From Lasiosphaeris hirsuta (taxonomy: Eukaryota; Ascomycota; Sordariomycetes; Sordariales; Lasiosphaeriaceae), in assembly GCA_030549175.1 (NCBI GenBank), contig JAUKUA010000010.1, forward strand, positions 1 to 64,000: a DNA stretch of 64,000 nucleotides, read 5' to 3'. The position numbers and the translations under genes are program-made. The notes beneath the pieces were generated by a model that was not told where the DNA came from, searched no databases, and worked only from the letters and a program-made list of their open reading frames with translations. This document shows, piece after piece, positions 22,331 through 33,093 of this stretch. Every line of letters starts with the position of its first letter. The stretch's first letter is position 1.

Positions 22331-23612
22331 CCCGCCGGAGCGTGGGGCGCCCTCGCTGTAGCTTAATTTTGAGAATGGACCCTTCTTTGAAAAACCCTGT
22401 GTACTCACTAATAAATAGCTCAAGTGAGAGGGTGCCGTTGAGCTATGACTGCCACGGGTCGACGCAGAGTACTACTGTCGGACTGGTGCCAAGATCAAAA
22501 CACCAAAGTGAGCATGAAAATGTCTGTCGTTTCACAGACGCTGTCATCTGGAACATTGAGCTTTTAAGCCTAGGAAGGTAGTGATCCAAAGTAAGCCCAT
22601 ATTCCTCATTACAGGGGATGGTTGAAAATGAAACCCCGAATACAAACCCTGGCTAAGACTTAGCTTTTTTACTATGGCGGGCCGGAGCAAGGCCAAAATC
22701 CCGTTACCGGTCTGTCCGACGTAGCGACTTGCTCGTGGAACGTCGGGACTGGAGCTAGGGTTCGGCCCCGAAGGCATCTTTGGCTCTCTAGGAAGGCTCT
22801 GAACCGCCCACTCGTGTCCCGGACCATGAAAGTCAAAACACTTTCGTCCTCAGCATAGTATGGCTTGTGGGATGCTCTGATACGCCGACATCTGGCCCAA
22901 TCTCGTTGTTGCAAGATACTCATCTTGGAGGATGATGCAAAGAAACCTTTAATCTAGGATTGTAAGTGCTTATATCGTAACTGCCGGGGAAGACGCCCGG
23001 GAGACATACGTATAGCTCAGCATGGAATAGGTGTTCTTCTCGATCTGCGTTGTTTCTTGACGGCGTTACAATTGGCCATGATATCAAGCCGTGGGCTCGA
23101 TACTTGTTGGGTCGTGACCAGCCCACTGCTTTTCTGGGCAGAATACTTTCCCATCTAGCGCACACAGCCGGATGCGCAGGAGCGTCATCTACGACGAGAG
23201 CCTGAACTTGGCTGCCCGTGCCCCTTGTAGTGGGGACGGCGTTCTACGAGTCTTTTTCGAGCCCCTGAATTGGGCATGGCCGCTGTTGGTGGCTTGGGGG
23301 GGGAGATACCTTTGAGAATAAGTAAATAACTGTCGCTAATACCACCCATCTAGACACGAGCGCAGGAGGTGTTTATGGCTGATCAATTTTGTGGAAGGGA
23401 GGAACTAGAGTTCAGATCGTGACTCTAACAAGCCGGATACCGTGTACTTCTAGGCTCTAATAGAGTAGCTGCTTGTGGCGGCCCCTGTAAGTCAACAGCT
23501 TCCTCCTCGCTACTCATTCAGGTTGTCCTCTGAGCTAATGAAAATTCCTTATTGGAAAAGAGCTTGTCTTCCCCCCCCAGCATTTTCATTGCCCCCTGAA
23601 CATCTAATCATC
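22331..23612. other. No recognised gene
   Basis: Minus-strand frames at 22672-22923 and 22920-23165 adjoin and have protein-like composition (SILQQRDWARCRRIRASHKP), but I recognise no family and no conserved splice sites. They may be another decayed gene. The last part would be the 3' flank of the gene at 23613-25168. Confidence 0.4.
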
Positions 23613-25168
23613 CTACGAACCACCGAGAAATCTCTTTATAGAAAATTTCTCTCTTGTGCTGCTAGCTTGAGAAATCGACGAGCCGTACCCTCTATTCCGT
23701 GATAACTGCGCATCTTCTGTGGGTTCTTGCATTGCTCTCCGTCGTGGTGGTTGTCCCCATTGTGGAGACAGCATTTGTGACGACCTGCTGTCATCCATGG
23801 ACCATATGTCTGTTCCTGCCGCCGACTCGCCGCCTCCTGACACAATAATGCTTTCGAAGTTTGTGCCTTTTCCTTGGCCCTGGTGCCATATCTGTTGTAC
23901 CGGCATCGTGCTCGAGGCTGAATTGTCTTGTAACTCTGTCGTCTCCGTCGGCGTCGCTTCATCTCCCTGTGCAGGGGGTGCTCGGGATCTCGTGGCCGTG
24001 CCATCCGGCACTCTCTCCATCGTTGAAGCTGAGGAGGAGGCAGGGTAGCTCTGGGTTGCTGGCGCGTTAGACCCGCGCCTCGGGTGCTGCTGCGAGAGCG
24101 GCCGAATGTTTAGCGCCGCTGCTTGGAGATTCACGAGCTCATTCTTGAATAATTCGACACTTTGGAAATTGTCAAAACCCAACGTTAGCACTGTACAGGT
24201 ATGCCTCCGGAAGTAGCGAGAGTAGATTGCCGGCCGTAAATGACAGATATTCCAGGCATCGACATTCTGCACGGCGAGTACATCGACATAAAATGACCCC
24301 TCTTCCCAGTCAATCAATTCCAGCTTTGTGGGGTCGTTTCCGGAAGGTCGATATTCCAGGTCGGTGACTTTTTTTGCGTATAGAATCAGCAAGGCGAACA
24401 AGGCAGATAAGCGGCGAAAAAGTGGATGGATGGCTTACCGTTCACCCTCATCATCTGGTATGCGCCTCTATCAGGCTTCTTGCTCTCCTGCTTGGTTGCC
24501 GCCTTCCTTGCCAAGATTACCAGCAAGGGAGGCGGTTTAGCCATTGTAACTATGATCTCCCTGCCCTTCAAATCTTTTTGAACCGTTCCTCCTCCGCGCA
24601 CAATCCTGGCGGTGGAACGGATGGATCCCGTGCCGCCTCTTGTGCATGATCCCGTTGGAGTGGTGCTCAGTGGTGATAGTTCACCTTGAGGATCTGACCA
24701 CTGCCACAATTGTGCTTCGCCCTTGACGTCAATCTCGGTGGCTCGCCTGAGGGTATGCTGCTCTAGTGCGGAAGCGGATACTTTCTCAAACCTCAAGCTC
24801 CGAATCGGGGAGTAGCCTGTTACGAGTCGCTGGAATGTAAAGGCGTCTTGCTGCTCTCGGAATTGATACTCGACAGTCTCACGATCCGAGCCCGTTCCGT
24901 AGACTACATCAATCTGCCATAGCCTTTCCAGATCGGTGTTGTCGGCGTCAGCATACAATGGAAGAACGGCATTCTTCGTCAAGTCGAGACGTTCCGTATG
25001 GGTCTTGGTGCCGTCTTGGTAACTCTTCTTGGTGATCTTTAGAGAATGGTCGCCCGTTCGGCAAACCTCTAGCTCCTCCTGACCGACGACATTGGAGTAG
25101 AGTTGCACCGTCACTGATGCCGGCATTCGGGGAGCTAGAATGGGCCTGCTGCCATCGGAGCCTGACAT
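23613..25168 (-). CDS. Uncharacterised fungal protein, two exons, 494 aa
   Basis: Exon 1 is 25168-24439, intron 24438-24368 (71 bp; donor GTAAGC, acceptor AAAAAAG), exon 2 24367-23613. Splicing joins MMRVN to VTDLEYR in frame. I start at ATG 25168 (MSGSDGSRPILAPRM); the open frame extends upstream only from a GTG in a Pro-rich stretch that looks like leader. Residues about 15-150 (VTVQLYSNVVGQEELEVCRT, LWQIDVVYG, VEYQFREQQDAFTFQRLVTG) and 150-300 look like two beta-rich globular modules, possibly PH-like, though that is a guess from strand spacing. The last 170 residues are a Ser/Thr/Pro/Gln-rich disordered tail ending in a basic REKFSIKRFLGGS. No signal peptide or membrane segment. It is divergently arranged with the permease at 25718. 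Function unknown; gene model well supported. Confidence 0.75.
24368..24438 (-). other. Spliceosomal intron of the 494-aa gene
   Basis: 71 bp from GTAAGC to AG. Removing it joins a phase-1 exon end to the second exon without a stop and replaces the stop that ends the exon-1 frame at 24386. Confidence 0.75.
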
Positions 25169-25717
25169 TGGGGGGGGATCTCTGTTAGAGATATGACGAG
25201 CAGGGTCACCCTGGGGGGTGCGGTTGGGGGGGGGGCTGGTAGGCGAGCACCTATGTATTGGCGGGTGGTCTGGGATGGGGAACTTGTCAGAGGAAAAGCG
25301 GCTGAACACAGCCTACCGGATGGGCGGCTGCAACCAAAGCTCTAGCCCCTCTCTCTTGGCGTGTGTGATATTCCACGCCACATATGCTTTGCCCAGTCCC
25401 TTACAGGGTATGTATGATTGGCTAGGTGGTCCACAGCGTGATCGATGGTGGTGTGTAGGCGTCCTCTGAGGATATGCAAAGCCAGGCCGCGGCCCAATAG
25501 CCTGCCTCTCCAAGCTTCTATTGTTGCGCACTTGCGGGACTTGCCATTGGATGCCCAAGCGTGAAGAGGCAGACTTGCGTCTGCCGATGCCCGGGTTGCA
25601 TTGCATAAAGGGTCATGGAGCCCATCCGCCTTTGTCTGAGGAAGCTGAGCTGACGGGGGGCCAGCGACTCTCTATTTCTTTTCGTCGGTCAAGATCTATC
25701 CAGCTATTCTCCAGAAG
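25169..25717. promoter_or_regulatory. Divergent intergenic region
   Basis: 549 bp between two start codons facing away from each other, so it should hold both promoters. One ATTGG (CCAAT reversed) lies near 25419. A pyrimidine-rich stretch precedes the permease start (around 25669-25690), as is common in fungal leaders. No TATA box is obvious. Confidence 0.5.
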
Positions 25718-27657
25718 ATGGCCAACGTAGCTGGCCAAGGTGGCTCTGGCGGACAACTTGATGAGCAGGAATCAATTTCGCGCGAAGAACTCCTCATCCG
25801 AATTAATGTACAGAGACAACAACAGAGGAGGCAAGAGGCAAGACAGGTCCGTGTTGTTGCAGCCATTTTACTACTTGGGCGGCCTCTTTGCTAACACGCT
25901 CAACTTTCGGCTACATGTAGGAGCGCGCAAACTTTGGCCCGACTACAGAACAAAGACTCGGGCGGCCCGATATCGCTTGCCTCATCCTCAACCGTACCAT
26001 CGGGACCGGCATCTTTGCACAACCGTCGAATGTGCTGTTCTTGACGGGTAGCCCGGCCGTCGCCATCATCCTCTGGGTCTTTGGCGGTCTGATCATACTC
26101 TCAATCACGCTTAGCTGGCTTGAGCTGGGCCTAACTATTCCCCGCTACTATATTCGGTCGGAAGGTGCCTACTTCTCGACCCCGCGGAGTGGAGGCGACA
26201 AGAACTACCTCGAGTATATCTACAAGAAACCTAGGCTGTTTATGAGTTGCCTCTTTGGCATCACCTTTATTCTGTTTGGAAATCTTGCCGGAAACGCGAT
26301 TCAGTTCGGCATCTACATGCAGACCGCCATCTCGCCCACGTGCACCGAGGATGATGCCTGCTTCAACAAGGCCGCTGTTCTCGGCTGGGCCGTTGGGATT
26401 CTCGCTTTTTGCTCCTTCTTGAATGTTGCGACCCGGAAGCAGTTCCTTCGCCTGAACAATGGCTTTGCCGTCATCAAAATGGTATTAGTGGCAGCCGTGG
26501 CGATTTGCGGTATCATCTACGGGACGGCCCATGGCGATGGCTGCCGTACCAACATCGCTTGGTCGAACCGCGGCGCTGGTGGTGAATTCGGAGATATTGT
26601 GTTGGCCACCTTCTATGGCATGTACTCCTATACAGGCTTCGAACAGCCTTTTTACGTGCTGGCCGAGGTCGAGAAGCCCAAGGAGATCTTTGCCAAGTAC
26701 GTTCTCCTCGCCTTAGCGTCCGTCCTGATCCTTTTCCCCCTCGCCAACGTTGGGTACTTTTGCGTCGTGCCATATCAGGGACCGGCGAGCGTGCCAAGGA
26801 ACATGGCACTGGCCTTTTTTGATATTATCGCCAGCGGCGGGGACCCCACTGCAGATACAACTGCCACCCTCAGAGGCGTGTCACTGATGCTGGCATTCGT
26901 CATCTTTGGGACGATTATGGCGCAAACCTTTACCGGCTCCCGGGTGAAGCAAGAGATCGGTAAAGAGGCCATCGTTCCCTTCTCGCTCGCCATTGCTACG
27001 GGGAGCGACTCGATTGATGCGCGGCTTCGGGCGTGGTGGGCAGGCGAGCGCAAACGGCCTACGGATACAAATTATATCGAGGACCATCCCGAACAGGTGC
27101 CTATGGCCGCCACTCTCCTGCACATCATCTTTGCCGCCCTCCTAGTCATTGTGGTTGGCATCCCTACCAAGCCGTCGAATGCCTACCGGATCTTGACCTA
27201 CCTGCGAATCTTCTCCATCATCGTAGTACTCGGGTTCCTCACAGTTGCGGGCTTGGCGTACCTCAAGATCGACTCGTGGAAGAACGGTGCCCGGCAGCAG
27301 CCGGGTGTGAAAGCGATCGGGCGCCGCTGGTTGGAGAAGCGCCAGTGGTCTCCCTGGCTTGACCCGTTGCCAACCTTTCTAGCGGCTGCGGCCCTGGCGT
27401 TCCTGTCGATTGCTGTCTTTGCCAAGCCAAGCCAGATACGCGAAAACGAGCAGGCTGTGCCGTACTGGGTCAATCCGCTCGTTGGCTGGCTTGTCCTCCT
27501 ACTTGGCATACTCTGGTGGGCGGGATTGCGAGCCTGGCAGTGGAAGACACGGACGCGCACCGAGGTATACAAATGGCCTCACGCGGTCATTGATCATCTC
27601 GGAAACGCGGTGCTGCAGGCAGAGATTATTGAGCATAGGAGGCGAGTGCGACATTAG
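25718..27657 (+). CDS. APC-family amino-acid permease (MUP1/LAT-like), 621 aa
   Basis: Predicted to import amino acids across the plasma membrane by proton symport (family knowledge); substrate uncertain, with methionine-permease-like members closest by feel. Exon 1 is 25718-25846, intron 25847-25920 (GTCCGT donor, GCTAAC branch site, TAG acceptor, 74 bp), exon 2 25921-27657. The first 60 residues are polar and Gln/Arg-rich, then RTIGTGIFAQPS at 68-79 is the substrate-binding GTG-type motif of transmembrane helix 1. About 12 hydrophobic segments follow. RSGGDKNYLEYIYKKP between helices 2 and 3 and LATFYGMYSYTGFEQPFYVL in helix 6 are typical of fungal MUP1/LAT-type permeases. No stops or frameshifts; length is normal. 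It converges with the HET gene, leaving 148 bp between the two stop codons. This is one of the clearly intact genes here. Confidence 0.9.
25847..25920 (+). other. Spliceosomal intron of the permease gene
   Basis: Phase-0 intron, 74 bp, GTCCGT to CATGTAG, with GCTAACAC near 25890 as branch site. Removal joins REARQ to ERANFG and keeps the frame open into the GTGIF motif. Confidence 0.8.
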
Positions 27658-27805
27658 TCGAGATGATTCAGCCGGGTAATGAGATTAGAACTGATCGTCT
27701 CTCGCGTCCCTAAAACTTTTGAACCGTTTTTTTTAATTCTTCTCGCCCTCCACAGTTGAGCTCACTCGTGGCCCTGTGTAGCTGATGGGTAGCCCCTCTA
27801 AGCCA

Positions 27806-29683
27806 CTACATAAACTGCATCCGTTCCTTCAAGGAGACGGTTATTTTATGCGTGCGCCCCCTATTGGATTCCTCAGTCGTGCCTGAGACGGTGACAAGTC
27901 TGTAGTAAGCAGACGAGGTCGTCCCCTCCGTTCCCGAGGGGTGCTCCTCGCGGTATTTCATCACAGCTCTATCTGGTAGGACTTTGCCTTTGTTAATCTT
28001 GTCGCGTATCTCTCGGCCAAGGTGCGCAAGAAAACGAGGGTAATGCATATGTGTTCTCCGTGACAATATGTCATCTATGTCGCTGACAGTGCGGCCCTCC
28101 TGAACCGGCGTGGAAACGGAGCCGCCAGTCCAGCGCGAAGAGGAAGGTGGACAAATAGCAACCCAGGCGTCAACCGGAGCCTTTGAGGAAGTCGGATCTG
28201 GCGGCCAAGTAGCCTGCAGTAGACGCCGAAGCCCGCAGACAATGATCAAATGTTGGGTTGGACACGAAGAAAAGGCAATATACATCATTCCGGTAAAGGA
28301 ATCGTAGCCCTCCGTCAAAAAGGCAGCATCGGCAGGGTCCCAGTATGACGGTTGCAATGACGCCGGGTCTCGTTCGGCTTTTGGGACGCTGGGATCATGC
28401 GTCACCATTTCCCACTTCACGTCGGCGGATTCCACTACGAACTGAATGCGATCGTTGAAACAGCGGGCCAGCTGCGCCGACTTGGCCCAAGTAATGACTT
28501 GGGCAACGTGAACTGGCCTGATGAATGGATCCCATGCGGTCAAATGGGCAGCAGGGTCAGTGCTCTCATCGTCGTCGAGCAAGACTTTGTGTGCGTCGCG
28601 GCGGGCAAAGCCAGAGGGTATCTTGACGAGGCAGATGGCCATCATGCCGCGGCGGCCGTCTGGGTGCTGAACAGAGGCGTCCCGGCAGTAGAGATGCATC
28701 AAGTAGTCTTTTGTGACGTAGTCTGTCTTTAGCGAGGTCTGGAACTGGACACCTCGGTTGGTTATGGCGAAGAACTGGTTGTCATGGCGGAGCGGATCGG
28801 CAATATGCTCTATCTGGCGACACAAGGCAAACTGCTGAGGAGATTGAGCTAGGGCTCCATAGTATGATTGGCGGTTTGCGTTGCGCTTATCCTCGGACCA
28901 TGCGAAAAGAGAAAGGTCGTTTGTCGAGTGGGCAATCGCTTCCTGCAGGCGGATGAAGGCCTTCTTACCCTCGCCGTAAATGAGAGGCAGGTTGACATCG
29001 AAGATACCGAGTAGGGAATATGCAATATCTTCCACACGTGTTGTCTGCCTCCTAGCGGCCCACGACATCTTTCTGGCCACCGGAATGGTTGATAGGTGCG
29101 TTTTGTTGGACAGAACTTCCATATCGATATCGGTGATGCAAGAGATTTCAGAGCATAAGAGTGCCTTTGTACCTCTCATGGTCCAACTGCAATCGTAAAA
29201 TTCAACAACCCTTGGTGCAATCAGCTCCTGTAGGGTCCAACCCCGGTTGAACCATCGACATCGCCCCAAGTCAGCTTGTAACTGATGCCTTGCGCTCCGG
29301 GACTTGGGGTCCCCGTTCGGGCTGTCAGGCAGGTCACCAAGATACGTATAACAAACTCTCGCCTTCTTATACCAAGCGTACATGGAGTTAATCGCCTTGG
29401 TCAATTCTGCGCTGCTGCTTTTGTCGATGCAGCACGTGTCGATCCAGACGAAAGGGATGCCCTGGTCACCCGCCAGAGCACAGGTCCGTTCGATTTTCGT
29501 CCACCCACTCTTCGCCATGGCGACCTGGGGATCCCTCATATCATCGAAAGTCACTTCCCCTGCCTTTTCCCATGTATGGGAAAGGATGGCATACGGGTAG
29601 TCGTCCGGTTCGTTTACCTCGACGAGTTTGTACTGTTTTTTGTTGTCACCGAGGTTGTAATGCTTTGTGTCGATAAGCCACAT
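27806..29683 (-). CDS. HET-domain protein, HET-E/D/R type, 625 aa
   Basis: Single exon from ATG 29683 to TAG 27806. The HET domain lies in the first 160 residues: YAILSHTW at 31-38, GIPFVWIDTCCIDKSSSAE at 75-93, YKKARVCYTYLGD at 105-117 and RCRWFNRGWTLQELIAP at 141-157. ARRQTTRVEDIAYSLLGIFD at 210-229 followed by VNLPLIYGEG is the block seen in proteins related to Podospora HET-E/HET-D. The remaining 385 residues have no NACHT, WD40 or ankyrin segment that I can see, so this is a short architecture with an unassigned C-terminus. HET domains drive cell death when hyphae of incompatible strains fuse (family knowledge). No breaks. It is divergent from the small frame at 30008 and near a broken HET relic and a broken FunK1 gene, a common fungal neighbourhood. 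Confidence 0.9.
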   Translation of the reverse strand: MWLIDTKHYNLGDNKKQYKLVEVNEPDDYPYAILSHTWEKAGEVTFDDMRDPQVAMAKSGWTKIERTCALAGDQGIPFVWIDTCCIDKSSSAELTKAINSMYAWYKKARVCYTYLGDLPDSPNGDPKSRSARHQLQADLGRCRWFNRGWTLQELIAPRVVEFYDCSWTMRGTKALLCSEISCITDIDMEVLSNKTHLSTIPVARKMSWAARRQTTRVEDIAYSLLGIFDVNLPLIYGEGKKAFIRLQEAIAHSTNDLSLFAWSEDKRNANRQSYYGALAQSPQQFALCRQIEHIADPLRHDNQFFAITNRGVQFQTSLKTDYVTKDYLMHLYCRDASVQHPDGRRGMMAICLVKIPSGFARRDAHKVLLDDDESTDPAAHLTAWDPFIRPVHVAQVITWAKSAQLARCFNDRIQFVVESADVKWEMVTHDPSVPKAERDPASLQPSYWDPADAAFLTEGYDSFTGMMYIAFSSCPTQHLIIVCGLRRLLQATWPPDPTSSKAPVDAWVAICPPSSSRWTGGSVSTPVQEGRTVSDIDDILSRRTHMHYPRFLAHLGREIRDKINKGKVLPDRAVMKYREEHPSGTEGTTSSAYYRLVTVSGTTEESNRGRTHKITVSLKERMQFM

Positions 29684-30007
29684 AGTGAACCACGGCGCAG
29701 AATCTCTGTTAGAAAATTCTCGGAAAAGGTGTCCAAGTAACCAAAGTCAGCTGCAACAGCCGCTGGGAACCAGATGTTGTGTCCCAGCTCTCTGGGATCT
29801 GGGTCGAGGGAGTGGAGACTCTAGTCGCATCATACGACGCACGAAATGCCCCACCCGCATCTCTGAGGGGCGTGACAGCTCGTTATGTGATTGGGGGATA
29901 CGTAGGCTGTTGCCTACTTTTTCATCGAGATTCCGCGGGGCGAAGAGGACAGCCTTCACGGACTGAAATTGGGCTCCTGCAAGCCACTCCACAGCTTCTA
30001 ACCAATC
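29684..30007. promoter_or_regulatory. Upstream region of the HET gene
   Basis: 324 bp between the HET start codon and the ATG at 30008. It should hold the HET promoter; no motif stands out. Confidence 0.4.
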
Positions 30008-30505
30008 ATGGCTATTCGCTCTCAACTTGACCTGGACCTAAAAAAAGATAACGCCTCAGGGCACATTACCGCCCTTGTCTTACCAACCAACCCTACACAT
30101 GACATCGGCAGATTTGTACAATATCCAGCCCTTTCAATGCAGCTGACGAACTCGCACGTCGCGCCCGGCCTGCAAGGCGCCCCTCGTCAATATACTTGGC
30201 TGCAACAGGTCCAACGGCTGCAACCGCATAATTTGAATCCATTTCCTACACACACGCTCGCAGGGCCTAGCCGTGGTGCCCACAACGCACTCAATTGCCA
30301 GTATCTACCGCCTCTTCCGTCGCTCAACAGGCCTGCCGCCCACATCTTCGAAACACTGCATATGCGCAACGGGAGCAGGCAAGTGTACTTACGGGCTAGC
30401 AGATACGGGTGGGCCTGGGGTAGCTTCAATCAACACACTTGGCAAGCTAACCCCCACTCCCAACAAATTTTCTGTGCCGGTGATGACGAAATGGATGCTG
30501 ACTAA
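30008..30505 (+). CDS. Hypothetical ORF, 165 aa, doubtful
   Basis: ATG at 30008 and an uninterrupted 165-codon frame, rich in His, Asn, Gln and Pro. A second plus-strand frame (30273-30533) overlaps it and looks about as protein-like (SIASIYRLFRRSTGLPPTSS), so one of the two is a shadow and both may be relics. No domain, signal peptide or membrane segment. It ends 132 bp before the FunK1 start. Function unknown. Confidence 0.3.
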   Translation: MAIRSQLDLDLKKDNASGHITALVLPTNPTHDIGRFVQYPALSMQLTNSHVAPGLQGAPRQYTWLQQVQRLQPHNLNPFPTHTLAGPSRGAHNALNCQYLPPLPSLNRPAAHIFETLHMRNGSRQVYLRASRYGWAWGSFNQHTWQANPHSQQIFCAGDDEMDAD

Positions 30506-30637
30506 TAGTTCCGGATTAACATTTTCCCGGTAGTGGCTGAGTTTTGGTGGCTGGGGGCCCGCGTAACGGAAATGTTGCGAAACGCGGCTACATTCCGTTC
30601 TTTCCACATCTCCCGCCTCGAAACCATCCCACCCGCC

Positions 30638-32452
30638 ATGGACGATGTACTGCTGTCAAGGATCATCAGAGAAAATCCTATCAAGAATGGCCTTGATACC
30701 TTCCGCGCTTCGTTTAGTTCGGCCTGCGAAGGCGCGAACGTCTCCTGCACTCTGGACGCGTTAGAGCAGCTCAGCCAAAAGGTAAGACAGGCGAGCATAG
30801 TTTCTTCCCAACGTGATTCTCTGACCATTGTGCAGATCTCCAGGATCTCGCCCTTGACCTTCTCTCAACATTGCAAAGCCTCCGGGCCTCTCGTCTACTT
30901 CGTTCCAGCGGCCGTGGCAAAAATCTCTTCAGCGAGCTTTCGAGACTTAATTCCGTGGTCAACTCTGACGACTTTAACCTCGACCATATCAAACCTCTCC
31001 TCAAGTCAGCCATTGCCGATAATCCAGACGATGCCCAAATCTGGGATCAAGCCTACCGCGCCGTCACCGAATCTACCCCGCCTCCCCAACTAATAGCCTC
31101 TTCCTTCCAACAAACCCCATGGCTACATAATACGAGCAGCTTCGCGAACTCTTCCGAGTACCGCTAGGATGTGGACAGAGTCCTCAGGGATGAACTCGGC
31201 TCTATATACGTCGGGCTTCCTCGATTCCACGAGGCATTTTTCGGACTGGTGGCAGGGCTTAAGACAGCATCTGAGGCCATCTTCAAGAAGTGCATGGAAG
31301 GTAGCGAGCCACTCTTCAGTAATAGGTGGAGCGGATGGCCGACAGATGCAAATCAGGACGATGTCTTGAGCTGGTTTTCGGAGTTGAGCGAGAAGCTTGC
31401 GACGTTTGCAGAAGGCTACAGGTCTATCTCAACGCGTCGACGACCACTAGCACAGCCCAACAAGCCTATCCGGGGTTCCACCGCCGAACGTAAGCTCGAT
31501 GTTAACTTCGTGGATGAACCTAAGGCCGGGAAGGAGTCACGATGTCACTGGTCACAGATCCTGGTACCCGGCGAGCTGAAGAGTAATCCTACGGCGGATA
31601 CGTCTGTTAAGACCTGGCTCAGTATTAGTACGTACGCAAGGAAAATCCTCGCCGCTCAAGACACTCGTCGTCTTGGGCTTTACTATCTGTAGATCTCTCA
31701 TGAGGATATGGGAGTTTGACCGACTCGGGGGGATCACATCCGAACTATTTGACATTAATAAAGATGGGCTGCAGTTTGTATCCACGGTCCTCGGGTTTCT
31801 CTGGACGAGCGAGGAGGAACTTGGCTTCGATCCGACAATCAGGACGGCGAACGACAAGCGATTTATCGACATCGAACATGATGGTTTAACAGAACGCCTC
31901 ATCATTGACGAGGTGATGCAACGCGCACGCTACATCGCTGGCCGGGCTACGACTTACTGGAAAGCCCATCGCAAAGGACACCCACAGACACCACTCGTCA
32001 TCAAAGACTCATGGCAATATTCCGAACGCGATAAGGAGGGCGAATTGTTACGTGAGGCAACTGGCCAAGGCGTTGTCAACGTAGCCCGATACTACTACCA
32101 CGAGACAGTTGAAGTACACGGCACAGATGACGACATTCGAAGAAGCATTCGCGGAGGACTAGACGTCACTACAACTATAAACTACCGGCCAGAACGCTCG
32201 ATGCCGCCGCCGAGTATCATCGCGTCTGGGGCTTCACGGGGAGGTCGCAGCAACAGCCGCGCTACTGGCAAGAAGCAATCATCTAGCCAAATTAACGTCC
32301 CTCTACCACCCAGCAAGCGATCCTATTCGGCATCTCCAACGAAGGCTAGCGGCGACGCACTATCGAATCGGGTGCATCGACGTATCATTATTCGTGACTA
32401 TGGAAATTCTATCTACCAGGCAAGCTCCCGATCGGCCTTACTTAGTCCCTAA
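30638..32452 (+). pseudogene. FunK1-type fungal protein kinase, N-terminal part only
   Basis: Starts at ATG 30638 (MDDVLLSRIIRENPIKNGLD). A 62-bp intron at 30782-30843 (GTAAGA donor, TCTCCAG acceptor) joins LEQLSQK to DLALDLLSTLQSL. Family blocks follow: WDQAYRAVTESTPPPQ, NTSSFANSSEYR, SRCHWSQILVPGELKSNP, RIWEFDRLGG, INKDGLQFVSTVLGFLW, TTYWKAHRKGHPQTPLVIKD, RSYSASPTKA and IIIRDYGNSIYQASSRSALL. Damage: TAG at 31165-31167 in frame between SEYR and DVDRVL; a frameshift near 31670 (a loss of about 5 bp fits, RRLGL against GFTICRSL); and the frame ends at 32452 right after the ALL block. Intact FunK1 proteins continue with an HRD catalytic loop and the metal-binding Asp region, which are absent, so no kinase activity is possible. 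FunK1 kinases are an expanded fungal family of mostly unknown targets. Confidence 0.85.
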
Positions 32453-32677
32453 TCGGCTCCAGGACCGGCGGTCCCCAGGACTTTGAAAAGGTGACTTTTT
32501 GGAAGTGGGCCTTGCCAAGATATATTGCATGCACCCCTGTATGTAGGCTAGCTATGTTAGTTAACCACCTTCAGCCACTTCAACACCACTTTTTTACCCC
32601 ACCTTGGTACCCAACGACACAATGCAGGCCTTCGCGATCTTGACTTTGTCTAACTTTTTGGTGTTTTCCCCTGTAAA
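32453..32677. other. Spacer after the truncated kinase
   Basis: Contains the small palindrome GGACCGGCGGTCC near 32462-32474, right after the point where the kinase homology stops. Nothing else recognised. Confidence 0.4.
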
Positions 32678-32980
32678 ATGTCCGATATTGAAGACAGCAT
32701 TACTGTCGAACCAGTTGTTAATTTGTCGACTATCAACAGCCTTGATCAAAGCGTAGATGACTAGCTTAAAGAGAGCCAGGTCGAGCTATCCTATCTACAA
32801 GATAGGAGGTTCCGAAATACTACCCCTTTTTCGTAGTCAGGGGCTCTCATTGTCACACCTACCGCTGAACAATAAGACTACCTGGCTAGAGCAACGGCCG
32901 GCCGTAAAAAGTACGCTCTATTTGGACCTTCTCCTAAAAAAAGGCAAGGAAAAAGAAAGCCTGCTATGACCATAGTCTAA
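32678..32980 (+). pseudogene. 101-codon frame with three TAG/TAA breaks
   Basis: ATG at 32678 (MSDIEDSITVEPVVNLSTIN), stop TAA at 32978-32980. Within the frame the only interruptions are TAG at 32762, TAG at 32834 and TAA at 32873. In each the surrounding sequence reads on convincingly (QVELSYLQDRRFRNTTPFS; ALIVTPTAEQ; DYLARATAGRKKYALFGPSP), ending in a basic KKRQGKRKP tail. All three fit CAG/CAA to TAG/TAA. It looks like the end of a nuclear or transposon protein; family not recognised. It lies 114 bp before the first LTR. Confidence 0.45.
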
Positions 32981-33093
32981 TAATAAGATAGCTAACAGTC
33001 TACTACGAAGAAGGTTAACTATACATAAGATATGACTACATAGGTAATAGTATAGTTTAACGAGTGTAAGGCCAAAGGTCTTTTTAACAGTAC

